Below are positions 8,428 to 17,416 of a stretch of 64,000 bases of DNA, piece after piece. The translations under genes were made by a program, and so were the position numbers. Within the stretch, counting starts at the first letter, position 1, and every line of letters starts with the position of its first letter. The stretch is from Phycisphaerales bacterium (GTDB lineage Bacteria; Planctomycetota; Phycisphaerae; Phycisphaerales; UBA1924). Where the stretch lies: NCBI GenBank assembly GCA_019744815.1, contig JAIEUA010000011.1, positions 372,001 through 436,000 of the forward strand. The letters run 5' to 3'. The notes below the pieces were generated by a model. The model was not told the DNA's origin. It was given only the letters and a program-made list of their open reading frames with translations, and did not search any database.

Positions 8428-8916
8428 TCAGGTCGACCGCGTCGCGTTCGACATCCGCAGCCGATCCAGATCGAGCCACCCGCCGCCGAAGACGGCAACC
8501 AGCACGCACGGCAGCAGGATCACCGAATTCTCGAAGACCTTGCACCAGCCCATCACCCCCTTGGGGCAGATGAGCGTCAGGTTGCCGAAGCAGCCGCAGG
8601 TGAGACTCATGTTCCGCATCAGCACCGAGATCACCGCCGCCGTGAAACCGACCAGAAGCAGCGTCAGCACCGTCGCCGCGGCACGGGTCCACACGCCGAT
8701 CAGCACCAGCACCGCGCACAGGACTTCAAGCCATGGAATCACCCCGGTCGCGAGGTGCACCAGGTGCTCGGGCAGGATCTTGAACGAGTTGATCGCGAGC
8801 GCGAACTTCTGCGGCCCCGCGCCGGGCGCGAAAAGTTTCTGCCACGCGGCAATGAGAAACAAAGCCGCGATCGCCACGCGGCATACAAACAAGGCGCTGT
8901 GGCGCAGGCGGGTCAT
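8428..8916 (-). CDS. DoxX/MauE-like membrane protein
   Basis: A four-helix membrane protein of 162 residues (helices near 8-27, 55-78, 84-103 and 125-148) of the DoxX/MauE type. MauE-like proteins support redox-active cysteine chemistry in the periplasm. A CGCFG motif and two further cysteines (in LTLICP and GWCKV) stand out in the third and fourth segments. Its ATG overlaps the stop codon of the upstream rhodanese gene (ATGA at 8913-8916), so the two are translationally coupled. The shared context with the rhodanese-fold protein suggests a joint thiol or sulfur-related role; this is inference. Confidence 0.8.
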   Translation of the reverse strand: MTRLRHSALFVCRVAIAALFLIAAWQKLFAPGAGPQKFALAINSFKILPEHLVHLATGVIPWLEVLCAVLVLIGVWTRAAATVLTLLLVGFTAAVISVLMRNMSLTCGCFGNLTLICPKGVMGWCKVFENSVILLPCVLVAVFGGGWLDLDRLRMSNATRST

Positions 8917-9542
8917 TTCGCCCCTCCGGTGCCGCTCTTGCTCGGCGCGGTCTCGATCGGGTACCCGAGTTCCTTCCACTCCGGATAGCCCTTCTCGATG
9001 ATGTGCAGCTGCTTGAACCCCGCCTGCTGCAGCAGGATCGCGACGTTCTTGGAAGCGTCGCAGTCGCCTCCGCCGCAGTAGATCACCACCGGCTGATTCG
9101 CGTCCATCACCTTCATCGCCTCGTCCGCCGCCGAGGTCCCGAACATGCTCGAGTTGAGCAGGAACGCCTGCGGGATGTGCCCCTCGTCGTACTCCTTCTG
9201 AATCCGCGCGTCGAGGAACACCACGCCCTGATCGAACAACGTCTTCGCCGCCTTCGAGTCGATCATCAGCCCCAGCGACGCGGCGTTCGGCATCTGCTGC
9301 TTCGTTGCCTCGTCCTTGAGCTGTTCCGACGGCTTCGCTTCGCCCGACGCCTGCTGCGCCGGGGCGGGACGCCCGGGCGCTGTCTGGGGTGCCGGAGCTT
9401 CCAAGGGAGCGGCACCACGCACCGCCCCCGTCGGGTTGTCCTTCAGCGTGATGACAGTCGGGCGCAGCCACGAGTCGGCCGCGCCGAGGATGCAGCCAAG
9501 CCCGATGATCGCCAGCGATCTCTGGACCAACACCAGCGGCAT
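8913..9542 (-). CDS. Membrane-anchored rhodanese-domain protein
   Basis: The 209-residue protein has an N-terminal hydrophobic anchor (about residues 6-21), a proline/alanine-rich linker (about 40-70) and a C-terminal rhodanese domain (about 93-197). The active-site loop is CGGGDC with Cys156 in the catalytic position, and the DAR and EGHIP motifs of the domain are present. I placed the start at 9542 because GGAGG lies 5 nt upstream; an ATG at 9569 would add nine residues. It is coupled to the DoxX/MauE-like gene by a 4-nt overlap. Single rhodanese domains bind persulfides or transfer sulfane sulfur. Confidence 0.82.
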   Translation of the reverse strand: MPLVLVQRSLAIIGLGCILGAADSWLRPTVITLKDNPTGAVRGAAPLEAPAPQTAPGRPAPAQQASGEAKPSEQLKDEATKQQMPNAASLGLMIDSKAAKTLFDQGVVFLDARIQKEYDEGHIPQAFLLNSSMFGTSAADEAMKVMDANQPVVIYCGGGDCDASKNVAILLQQAGFKQLHIIEKGYPEWKELGYPIETAPSKSGTGGAK

Positions 9543-9584
9543 GCCGCCCTCCGATTCCTTCGGATGCACCGGTCTCGACCGTGC

Positions 9585-10721
9585 TCAGCGGACGACGAGA
9601 TAGACGCCCATCTTGATCGTCTCTTCGCCGGCCAGGTCGGTCAGGACCTCGCAGTCGATCACGCTGCGGAAACCGTCCTTCGGAGCCGTGCCCGAAACAG
9701 CGATGGTGTACTCCGAGGCATCAGCGCCGGGGGTCTTGGAGTTGGGCTTGATGTCGAAGGTCAGCTGCGGGTCCTCGCGGCCGGGGCTGGCGATCTGCTT
9801 GACGCCCTTGATCTTGAACGGCTTGCCGCTGCGGCTGCTCACCGTCGCGGTGTTGCTGAACTGGGCCTCGCGGGCGACCAGACCCATGCTCACCCGCATC
9901 GGGCGCACGTCCAGGTCACCCAGCACCTCGCCCATCACCGGGAGCCGGATCTCCTTCTCGCGGGCGTCGTTGGTCGTGATGATCACGTTGCGCTGGAACC
10001 GCTCGATCTTCTTGGCCTCGGGGTACACCAGCTTCACGTTCACCCGCTTCATCTTCTCGCCGTTGATCTCGACCGGCTCGGGCTTGCCGATGATCGACTT
10101 GATCTCCTCGCCCGTGCCGTCGAAGCTGACGCCGGTGACGTTGAAGTCTTCCAGACGCCCGGTCAGATTCAGCTCCATCGTCTTGCTCTCGCCCTTGGCG
10201 ATCTGACCGAAGGCGACTAGGCGCGTCGGCTCCACGTTCACGATCGCCATCAGGTCGGCCTCGATGGTCAGCGAGCTCGTCGGCGAGGTCGGATCGTTGC
10301 TCACCACCGTGACCCGCTGCTGCACCTTGCCAGCGGCCTTGCCCTTGGGGTCGAACACCACCTTGATCTCGCCCTCTTCGCCCGGGGCGTAGTCGCTCTT
10401 GGACAACGCCGGCACCGTGCAGTGGCACGAGCCCGTCGCGCTCGTGATGATCAGGTTCGCGTCGCCGGTGTTCTTGAACTTGAAGACGTGCTCGACCGGC
10501 TTGTCGCACAGGATCTTGCCGAAGTCGAAAGTCTTGGACTCGGGCGTGAACCGACCCGACGGGCCCACGGGCTTGGGAGCCTCCGGAGCCACCTGACCGG
10601 GGCGCGGCGGCATCGGATCGCCCGCCGGAGCGTTCGGCACCGAGGTCTGAGCGAACGCGGTCGCCGACAGGGCGGCACCGGCAACAAGAACGAACAGAAC
10701 GGGTTTGCGAAGCTGAGCCAT
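9585..10721 (-). CDS. DUF1573 secreted protein
   Basis: Product of 378 residues with an N-terminal signal peptide (hydrophobic stretch about residues 8-25, cleavage likely after ATAFA) and a DUF1573 domain starting near residue 58 (TFDFGKILCDKPVEHVFKFKN, then SATGSCHCTVP). DUF1573 has an immunoglobulin-like fold and is abundant in Planctomycetota and Bacteroidota; its molecular role is not established. The C-H-C motif is conserved in the family. A second beta-rich half continues to the C-terminus. I start at MAQLRKP (10721) because it opens the signal peptide. The gene precedes the rhodanese gene by 42 nt, so all three may be one operon. Confidence 0.82.
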   Translation of the reverse strand: MAQLRKPVLFVLVAGAALSATAFAQTSVPNAPAGDPMPPRPGQVAPEAPKPVGPSGRFTPESKTFDFGKILCDKPVEHVFKFKNTGDANLIITSATGSCHCTVPALSKSDYAPGEEGEIKVVFDPKGKAAGKVQQRVTVVSNDPTSPTSSLTIEADLMAIVNVEPTRLVAFGQIAKGESKTMELNLTGRLEDFNVTGVSFDGTGEEIKSIIGKPEPVEINGEKMKRVNVKLVYPEAKKIERFQRNVIITTNDAREKEIRLPVMGEVLGDLDVRPMRVSMGLVAREAQFSNTATVSSRSGKPFKIKGVKQIASPGREDPQLTFDIKPNSKTPGADASEYTIAVSGTAPKDGFRSVIDCEVLTDLAGEETIKMGVYLVVR

Positions 10722-10872
10722 GGCCGTGGTCCTTCGTGGAGTGTCGGTTCGAGTGCTGCTACCAACAGACGCGTCGGCCATGCAGCGCCGACGCGGGTCG
10801 ATCGGTTCGACTCCGGCCCGAGTTTATCACGAACAAGTCGACGACGCGATTTGTTCGAATTCTGTAAGGAAT

Positions 10873-12123
10873 CTACCGATTCAGGGGTGCCACCCCGAAG
10901 GCCCGGATCGCGGCGTCCAGCCGACCCAACGCATGGGCGTACGCCGCGATCCGCATCGGGCAGTTCTTCTCCTTGGACAGCGCGTGCACGCTGCGGAACT
11001 CCTGCACGATGATCTCCTTGAGCCGCGTGTGGACCTCATCCAGGGTCCACGAAAACCCGGCCCGGTTCTGGGTCCATTCGAAGTACGACACGGTGACGCC
11101 GCCGGCATTGGCGAGGATGTCCGGGATGACCAGGATGTTCTTCTGCTGCAGGATCGCGTCGGCATCGGACGCGACCGGGCCGTTCGCGAGCTCGAGGATC
11201 ACCTTTGCCCGAATCTTGCTCGCGTTCTTGGTCGTGATCACGTCCTCGATCGCCGCGGGCACGAGCAGGTCGACGTCCAACTCCAGCAACTCGGCGTTGC
11301 TGATCGTCTTGCCGCTCGGGAGCGCCCCGGTCTTGTTCTTGTGTTCGATCGCCGCGGGAACATCAATACCGGCGTCGTCGGCGATCGCACCGCGTGAGTC
11401 GCCGATCGCGACGACCCTGTAACCCACATCGTGCACGAACTTGGCGAAGTGCTGCCCCGCGTTGCCAAAGCCGTGGATCGCGACCCGGATCGGCTTGGCC
11501 TTGGGGTTCCAGCCAAGAGTCTTCTCGAGATCGCGCAGGATGTAGAACCCACCTCGGGCGGTGGCGTCGTCGCGTCCCAGCGACCCGCCGACCGCGACCG
11601 GCTTGCCCGTGATCACGCCCGGCTCGATCGAGCCGGTGAACTTGTTGTACTCATCCATCATCCATGCCATGATCAACGCGTTGGTGTTCACATCCGGCGC
11701 GGGCACGTCCGTCGCGGGTCCGACGTTCTTGGCGATCGCCCGCATGTACGCACGGCTCAGCCGCTCGAGCTCGCCCTGACTGAGCTTTTTCGGATCGACG
11801 ATCACGCCGCCCTTGCCGCCGCCGAACGGGATTCCGACGACGGCGCACTTGCACGCCATCCAGAACGCCAGAGCCTTCACCTCGGGGATCGAAACATCCT
11901 GATGGAATCGGATGCCCCCCTTCGCCGGGCCGCGGCTGTCGTCGTACGCGCAGCGGTACCCGGTGAAGACCCGCAACGAACCGTCGTCCATGCGGACGGG
12001 CAGGCTGACCTCCAGAAACTGCTTGGGCTGGGAAAGCCGGGCGAGCGTCTCGGGATGAACCGTGACGATCTCGGCCGCGGCACGCATGCGGGCAAGAGCT
12101 CCGCTGAAGACGTCGTTGTTCAT
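10873..12123 (-). CDS. gdhA: Glutamate dehydrogenase (Glu/Leu/Phe/Val family)
   Basis: This 416-residue enzyme interconverts glutamate and 2-oxoglutarate plus ammonia. The substrate-binding lysine is in GPAKGGIRF (Lys68), a second lysine in ACKCAV (Lys92), and the catalytic lysine in GGGKGG (Lys104); the acidic catalytic residue is expected in DVPAPDVNT. The C-terminal Rossmann domain has the coenzyme motif GFGNAG. Length fits the hexameric bacterial enzymes of about 410-450 residues. Cofactor preference cannot be read with certainty. A leucine or phenylalanine dehydrogenase is less likely at this length. The gene appears to be monocistronic, with 151 nt to the DUF1573 gene. Confidence 0.9.
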   Translation of the reverse strand: MNNDVFSGALARMRAAAEIVTVHPETLARLSQPKQFLEVSLPVRMDDGSLRVFTGYRCAYDDSRGPAKGGIRFHQDVSIPEVKALAFWMACKCAVVGIPFGGGKGGVIVDPKKLSQGELERLSRAYMRAIAKNVGPATDVPAPDVNTNALIMAWMMDEYNKFTGSIEPGVITGKPVAVGGSLGRDDATARGGFYILRDLEKTLGWNPKAKPIRVAIHGFGNAGQHFAKFVHDVGYRVVAIGDSRGAIADDAGIDVPAAIEHKNKTGALPSGKTISNAELLELDVDLLVPAAIEDVITTKNASKIRAKVILELANGPVASDADAILQQKNILVIPDILANAGGVTVSYFEWTQNRAGFSWTLDEVHTRLKEIIVQEFRSVHALSKEKNCPMRIAAYAHALGRLDAAIRAFGVAPLNR

Positions 12124-12374
12124 GCCCCATGCTACCGCACCGGTCCCAAAGCCCGGAAGTTGCGATCGGGTCTAGTATCGAGATCCGCCAGCACCGGGGA
12201 CGCGGTCCAACAGTCCACACTCCGAATTCGCCGCACGTCCCCAACCAGTATCAACGCTGATCCGAACGTCCGCCGGCGACAAAGGTTGGTGCTGCGGGTC
12301 GTGCTCCGCCCGAATCCGTGGCACATCGCCGCCCTCGCTTGTTCGCTTCCTTGCCTCGAATCGGGGACGGCCAC

Positions 12375-13475
12375 TCAGCTCGGGCAGATGAGTTCGTCGT
12401 ACGCGACCGCGAAAATCGAGAAGTCCGCGTCGTCGGTCACGCCGTCGAGGTTGAGGTCGGCCCGCGCATCGAGCAGCTCGTTGTACGCCGCCGCGAAGAT
12501 CTGGAAGTCCGCATCGTCCACCACGTCGTCGCCGTTGAGGTCCGCGTCGCAGGTGTACGCGACCGTGATCGAGAGCTTGGGCTCGAGCCCCAGCACGCCC
12601 GCGGTGGGATTCTCCTTGGTGTAGATGCGCGGGTAGGTGATGCCGCCGGTGCCGCCGCCCGGGCCGCCGGTCGTGGGCTCGAGCGTCGCGACCGACAGCA
12701 GCAGCACGCCCTTGTTCATCGCGTTCTGCAGATACACATACGTGTTCGAGTTCCCCTCCAGCAGATTGAAACGCACCCGCGTGCCCTGCGGCACCAGTGC
12801 GCCCGGGGTCAGTTCATGATTGCTCCCGTCGAACAAGCGCCCCACCGTGATCGGCGAACCGGGGAGCTTCTGCCGTACCTGCCGCGACATGTCTGTGGGC
12901 TGCTGGAAGTTGTCGAGCAGCGCTGGATAGCAGTACCGCACGCCCTCGACCGATTCGGTGAGCGGATTGCCGCCAAAGAACGGCGAGGTCTCTTGCCAGC
13001 TCAGCGTGTCGAACCCGCCGCGGAATGCGACCGGCCACACCTCGATCGGCTTGGACGGATCGGTGTCCGCCACGTACTCGGGATCGCTAGTCGCGTAGCT
13101 CGACGCGAGCGGATCGGGCGTGGGGTCGTACGAGAACGCGTTGTTGTTCTCGACGAACACGCTCAGCTCGGCCTTCAGGATCTTGTACCGCAGCCGCCCC
13201 GCGTCCGACGGGATCGCGCCGCGAACGTCAAAGCCCACGATCATCTCTGAGTCGCGGTCATCAAACCCGGGCACGCGGAGCGCCGCGAACAACGACGCAC
13301 GGGACTCGCCCCCGGCCGCAAAGTTGAACGGGTACATCCACCGATCCTGATCCGGAGTGGCAAAATCTGCGCTGATGGGCGGCATGCTCGCCAACGCCTC
13401 ATGGCCCCCAGCCACCCCAGAAATCGCGACCAGCAATCCGGCAACAACGGCTCGGGAACAACGTTCAACGAACAT
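12375..13475 (-). CDS. Secreted protein with dockerin-like C-terminus
   Basis: The product (366 residues) has a signal peptide (hydrophobic about residues 9-25), a long beta-rich body without a family I can name, and a C-terminal pair of EF-hand-like calcium-binding repeats: DADLNGDDVVDDADFQIF and DLNLDGVTDDADFSIF, separated by about 35 residues. This duplicated DxNxDxxxDDADF pattern is the dockerin-type repeat very frequent in secreted proteins of Phycisphaerae; true cohesin partners there are unproven. The start has a GGAG site 7-8 nt upstream (13475). The gene is divergent from the pseudopilin-like gene across a 190-nt gap. The gap before gdhA (12124-12374) shows nothing I can name. Confidence 0.75.
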   Translation of the reverse strand: MFVERCSRAVVAGLLVAISGVAGGHEALASMPPISADFATPDQDRWMYPFNFAAGGESRASLFAALRVPGFDDRDSEMIVGFDVRGAIPSDAGRLRYKILKAELSVFVENNNAFSYDPTPDPLASSYATSDPEYVADTDPSKPIEVWPVAFRGGFDTLSWQETSPFFGGNPLTESVEGVRYCYPALLDNFQQPTDMSRQVRQKLPGSPITVGRLFDGSNHELTPGALVPQGTRVRFNLLEGNSNTYVYLQNAMNKGVLLLSVATLEPTTGGPGGGTGGITYPRIYTKENPTAGVLGLEPKLSITVAYTCDADLNGDDVVDDADFQIFAAAYNELLDARADLNLDGVTDDADFSIFAVAYDELICPS

Positions 13476-13665
13476 GACGACGGCTCCGTGAATTGACGAT
13501 GAATCTATCTGGGAATGATTCGGGATTGAATTCGCTGAGACCAGAAGAAATCGTGTCGGACAGGAAATACTCTTCGCCGGTAGGACCTGGCAAGATGCCA
13601 GAACCGTATTGAGACTCCATCTCAGAATCAAGAAGACTCGCACGTCTGCTAATACACTCCCGGCC

Positions 13666-14589
13666 ATGGCGGGCGCCCTCAGGACATCTCCGATCAACCC
13701 CAGCTCAACGCCGAAGCGGCGTCGGCAATGCCCCATCCGGCGATTGCTTGGCGATCGGGCGTTCACCTTGATCGAGGTGCTGGTCACGATCAGCGTCATC
13801 GCCGTCCTGGTGTCGATCGCGCTGCCGACCCTCAAGAACGCCCGCGGCGTCGCCCGCCAGACCCGCGAAATGATCGGTGCCCAGCAGCTCATGGTCGCCT
13901 TTAGCTGCTATGCCGGTGACAACAAGAGCGCAGTCCTCACCGGGCTTCCCTCCGCCGCGGCGGTCAACGCCTCGATGCTGGTGACTGACGACAGGGGCCG
14001 CCGCCTATTCGCTCCCGCAGCTCAGCGCTACCCCTGGCGCATCGCCCCCTACTTCTCGACTGGCATCATCGCCCTCTACGACAACCAGAAGCTCATGACC
14101 GACCTCCGCGATGCTGGCGATCGCTACGAGAAGGTCGGTTTTTCCTATCCCTACTTCTTCAGTCTCTTCCCCGCACTGGGCATGAACGTTGCCTTCGTGG
14201 GGGGCAGCGTGGACCACGGCATGGACCCGCTCTCGGAGAAGACCTTCGGGCGGCGTTATGTCGCTCGCATCGACGAGCCGCGTCGGCCGAGTCGCCTGCT
14301 CACGTTCGTCTCCGCCCGTCCTAGTCCCGCGTGGACCTTCCCCGACATCGGCACCTCCGAGGGCTACTTCCTCGTCGAGGCTCCGTACTCCAGCCAACGC
14401 AAGTGGGCCTCGGCGTACAGCTCGAAGGACCCGAATTCGTCCGGCTTTGTGGCGCTTCGCCACAACAAGAAGGCCATCTCCGCGATGTTCGACGGCCACG
14501 TCGAAACGCTGGGCTTCGCCGAGCTCGACGACATGACCCGTTGGTCGGACAAAGCGACTGACTCGGCCTGGTATCTCGGGAAGAAGTAA
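13666..14589 (+). CDS. Prepilin-type N-methylation protein (pseudopilin-like)
   Basis: The 307-residue protein begins with a short basic leader and a type IV prepilin cleavage/methylation motif: cleavage before the Phe in RAFTLIEVLVTI, followed by a hydrophobic helix of about 20 residues. The C-terminus carries the DG element (AMFDGHVETL) of the planctomycete H-X9-DG processing-associated family. Such proteins are thought to be exported and assembled by a type II secretion or type IV pilus apparatus; many paralogues exist per genome. The start at 13666 is the first ATG; a TTG at 13609 would lengthen an implausible leader. An intrinsic-terminator-like hairpin follows at 14595-14613. Confidence 0.8.
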   Translation: MAGALRTSPINPSSTPKRRRQCPIRRLLGDRAFTLIEVLVTISVIAVLVSIALPTLKNARGVARQTREMIGAQQLMVAFSCYAGDNKSAVLTGLPSAAAVNASMLVTDDRGRRLFAPAAQRYPWRIAPYFSTGIIALYDNQKLMTDLRDAGDRYEKVGFSYPYFFSLFPALGMNVAFVGGSVDHGMDPLSEKTFGRRYVARIDEPRRPSRLLTFVSARPSPAWTFPDIGTSEGYFLVEAPYSSQRKWASAYSSKDPNSSGFVALRHNKKAISAMFDGHVETLGFAELDDMTRWSDKATDSAWYLGKK

Positions 14590-14594
14590 GTCGC

Positions 14595-14613
14595 CGGGGC
14601 CTGGAAGGCCCCG
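14595..14613 (+). terminator. Hairpin after the pseudopilin-like gene
   Basis: CGGGGCC (14595-14601) and GGCCCCG (14607-14613) form a perfect 7-bp stem with a 5-nt loop, starting 6 nt after the stop codon. It is followed by a C-rich rather than T-rich tract, so strength is uncertain. Confidence 0.45.
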
Positions 14614-14665
14614 CCCCCTCTGCAATCGAGCCCCGCCCCCGACAGAATCGCATACCCTCCGGCCT

Positions 14666-15976
14666 ATGCACGCCGAGAAGTCTTCGTTCCTCGCTGACAT
14701 GCGTTGGCGCGGGCAGATTCACCAGATCACGCACCCCGCCGAGCTCGACGCCCATCTCAGCGGAGGCGTCCGCCGCGCGTACGCGGGCTTTGACCCGACC
14801 GCCGACTCGCTCACCATCGGCAACCTCGTCACGATCATGGCCCTCGCGCGGTTCCAGCGGGCCGGGCACAAGCCGATCGCCGTCATGGGCGGCGGCACCG
14901 GCCTGATCGGCGACCCCTCCGGCAAGAGCGCCGAGCGCCAGCTCAACACCCGCGACACCGTCGCGGCCAACGTCAAGAGCATCGAGAAGATCTTTGATCG
15001 CTTGCTCGATTTCTCCGGCAAGCCCGAGACCAAGGCCGAGCTGGTCAACAACATCGACTGGCTCGACAAGATCAGCTACCTCGACGCCCTCCGCGACATC
15101 GGCAAGCACTTCTCGGTCAACATGATGATCCAGAAGGACTCGGTGCGCGAACGCCTGCACAACCGCGATCAGGGCATCAGCTACACCGAGTTCAGCTACA
15201 TGATCTTGCAGAGCTACGACTTTCTGCACTTGTATCGCGCCATGGGCGTCACGCTCCAGATGGGCGGCAGCGACCAGTTCGGGAACATCGTGGGTGGGTG
15301 CGATCTGATTCGACGCTGCGCGGGATCAGAATCCGGTGCGCCCGAGTCGTTCGGTCTCACCTGGCCCCTCGTCACCAAGTCCGACGGCGGCAAGTTCGGC
15401 AAGACCGAGTCCGGCGCGATCTGGCTGAGTGCGCATCGCACCAGCCCCTACGCGTACTACCAGTTCTGGCTCAATGCCGCCGACGCGGATGTCGTCCGGT
15501 TCCTCAAGACCTTTACGTTCCTTTCGCACGACGAGATCAACGCCCTCGAGCACAAGGTGCAGACCGAGCCGGGCGCCCGCGAGGCCCAGCGTGCCCTCGC
15601 CCGCGCAGCCACCGAGATCATCCACGGCAAGACCGAGATGGAAGCCGCCGAGAACGCCGCCAAGGCGCTCTTCAGCGGCGACATCGCGAGCCTTCCGAAG
15701 CAACTGCTCGAGGACGTGCTGTCGAGTGCCCCGTCGGTGACGCTCCCCAAAGCTCGGCTCGCGGGCGACGGCGTCGCGCTGCTCGATCTGCTCGTCGAGG
15801 CGCAGGCCGTCGCGTCCAAGCGCGAGGCCAAGGAGTTCCTCGCCAACGGCTCGATCAGCATCAACGGCACGAAGGCCGCACCGGATCAGAAGATCACCGC
15901 GAGCACCCTGCTCCACGGCTCGATCGTGGCGATCCGGCGTGGGAAGAAGAACTGGTACGTGACGCGGTGGGAGTAG
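14666..15976 (+). CDS. tyrS: Tyrosyl-tRNA synthetase
   Basis: A 436-residue class I synthetase that charges tRNA-Tyr. The tyrosine/ATP pocket is clear (AGFDPTADSL at 40-49, GGGTGLIGDPSGKS, GGSDQFGN), the second signature is KFGKTE in the KMSKS position, and an S4 RNA-binding domain ends the protein (FLANGSISING). The first signature, normally HIGH or HIGN, reads TIGN at residues 50-53. No ribosome-binding site is evident before the ATG. The gene stands between the pseudopilin-like gene and murD. Length agrees with bacterial TyrS (about 400-430). Confidence 0.93.
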   Translation: MHAEKSSFLADMRWRGQIHQITHPAELDAHLSGGVRRAYAGFDPTADSLTIGNLVTIMALARFQRAGHKPIAVMGGGTGLIGDPSGKSAERQLNTRDTVAANVKSIEKIFDRLLDFSGKPETKAELVNNIDWLDKISYLDALRDIGKHFSVNMMIQKDSVRERLHNRDQGISYTEFSYMILQSYDFLHLYRAMGVTLQMGGSDQFGNIVGGCDLIRRCAGSESGAPESFGLTWPLVTKSDGGKFGKTESGAIWLSAHRTSPYAYYQFWLNAADADVVRFLKTFTFLSHDEINALEHKVQTEPGAREAQRALARAATEIIHGKTEMEAAENAAKALFSGDIASLPKQLLEDVLSSAPSVTLPKARLAGDGVALLDLLVEAQAVASKREAKEFLANGSISINGTKAAPDQKITASTLLHGSIVAIRRGKKNWYVTRWE

Positions 15977-16005
15977 GACGTCCCATCATTAATTGATCGA
16001 AGCGA

Positions 16006-16025
16006 CCTCTCGCTGACGCGAGAGG
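16006..16025 (+). promoter_or_regulatory. Hairpin between tyrS and murD
   Basis: CCTCTCG (16006-16012) pairs perfectly with CGAGAGG (16019-16025) across a 6-nt loop. No T-tract follows. It may be a weak terminator of tyrS or a leader structure of murD. Confidence 0.3.
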
Positions 16026-16054
16026 CTCGAGAAGGCCGCGACGGAGCGCGAGGA

Positions 16055-17416
16055 ATGATGAACCTGGAAGGCTTGAAGGTGACGGTGATGGGCCTCGGCC
16101 GTTTCGGCGGCGGGGCGGGCGTGACCCGATGGCTCGCGGCTCAGGGCGCGACCGTGCTCGTGACGGACATCGAGCCTGCGGACAAACTAAAGGCATCCGT
16201 CGATTCTCTCGCCGACCTCACCAGCCGTGGCATTGTTTCGCTGCGGCTCGGAGAGCACAATGTCAGCGACTTCACGACGTGCGATCTCGTGGTCGCGAAC
16301 CCCGCCGTGCCCAAGCCGTGGGAGAACCGATTCCTGCGTGCCGCGTGGGCCGCGAATGTGCCGGTGACCACCGAGATCCAGTTGCTGGTGGAGCGACTGC
16401 CCTCGCGCGACCACATCATCGGCATCACCGGCTCCGTCGGCAAGAGCACGACCAGCGCGATGATCCATCACGCGCTCCGGGGCGCGGGGATGGACGCGGT
16501 CCTCGGCGGCAACATCGGCGGCTCGCTCTTGGGCACGCTGAGTCAGATCAACGCTTCGACGTGGGTTGTGCTCGAGCTTTCCAGCGCCATGCTCTGCTGG
16601 CTCGGCGGGCTTGCCAAGGTGCCTCCGAGCGAGCTCGGCGACGCTCCGGCTCCGACCTGGTCGCCCCACATCGCGGTGGCGACCAACTTCTCGCCGAATC
16701 ACCTGGACTGGCACGGCGATCTGGCCCACTACCGGCGCAGCAAGCAGGTGCTGCTGGCCGCACAACGAAGCGGCGACATCGCGATCATCGGGCCGACGAG
16801 CGAGACATCGGACTGGAAGCACGCCGCGGCAGCTCGCCGCATCGTGCCCAACGCCGAGATCGACGGCCTCGCCATTCCCGGCAAGCACAACCGAATCAAC
16901 GCCGGCGTTGCTGTCGAGGCCGCTGTCGCAGCGGGAGCGTCGCGTGAGGCCGCGATCGCCGCTGTGCGCACGTTCCCAGGCCTCCCCCACCGCCTGCAGC
17001 GGGTACCTTCGCGTGCGGGCCTGCGATGCTTCAACGACTCCAAGTCCACCACGCCCGAGTCCTGCCTGCTCGCGGTCCGCGCCTTCGACGAGCCCGGCGA
17101 GTGCGGCTCCGCCCGCGTTCATCTCATCGCCGGCGGCTACGACAAGGGCTCCGACCTCGCGCCCATCGGCCGGCTCGCCTCTTCGCTCGCCGGGCTGTAC
17201 ACCATCGGCAAGACCGGACCCGCCATCGCCAAAGCCTCGGATGGTCATGCCCACGAGTGCGCGACGCTCGATCGGGCCGTGGCCGCGGCTCTCGAGCGTG
17301 CCAAAGAGGGCGACGTGATCCTGCTCAGTCCCGCGTGCGCATCGTGGGATCAGTTCGAGAACTACGAGCAGCGCGGTGAGCTCTTCGCGAAACTCGTCCG
17401 TGGAGGTACCGCGTGA
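16055..17416 (+). CDS. murD: UDP-N-acetylmuramoylalanine--D-glutamate ligase
   Basis: A 453-residue Mur ligase that adds D-glutamate to UDP-MurNAc-L-Ala in cytoplasmic peptidoglycan synthesis. An N-terminal Rossmann domain (VTVMGLGRFGGGAG) precedes the central ATPase domain with the P-loop GITGSVGKSTTS (around residue 130), the ATNFSPNHLDWHG segment and the C-terminal NDSKSTTPES motif typical of MurD. The P-loop reads GSVGKST where most MurD proteins have GTNGKTT. A GAGGA sits directly before tandem ATG codons (16055/16058), so the second ATG may be used. The 3' end overlaps the next gene by 4 nt. It is outside any dcw-type cluster. Confidence 0.93.
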   Translation: MMNLEGLKVTVMGLGRFGGGAGVTRWLAAQGATVLVTDIEPADKLKASVDSLADLTSRGIVSLRLGEHNVSDFTTCDLVVANPAVPKPWENRFLRAAWAANVPVTTEIQLLVERLPSRDHIIGITGSVGKSTTSAMIHHALRGAGMDAVLGGNIGGSLLGTLSQINASTWVVLELSSAMLCWLGGLAKVPPSELGDAPAPTWSPHIAVATNFSPNHLDWHGDLAHYRRSKQVLLAAQRSGDIAIIGPTSETSDWKHAAAARRIVPNAEIDGLAIPGKHNRINAGVAVEAAVAAGASREAAIAAVRTFPGLPHRLQRVPSRAGLRCFNDSKSTTPESCLLAVRAFDEPGECGSARVHLIAGGYDKGSDLAPIGRLASSLAGLYTIGKTGPAIAKASDGHAHECATLDRAVAAALERAKEGDVILLSPACASWDQFENYEQRGELFAKLVRGGTA

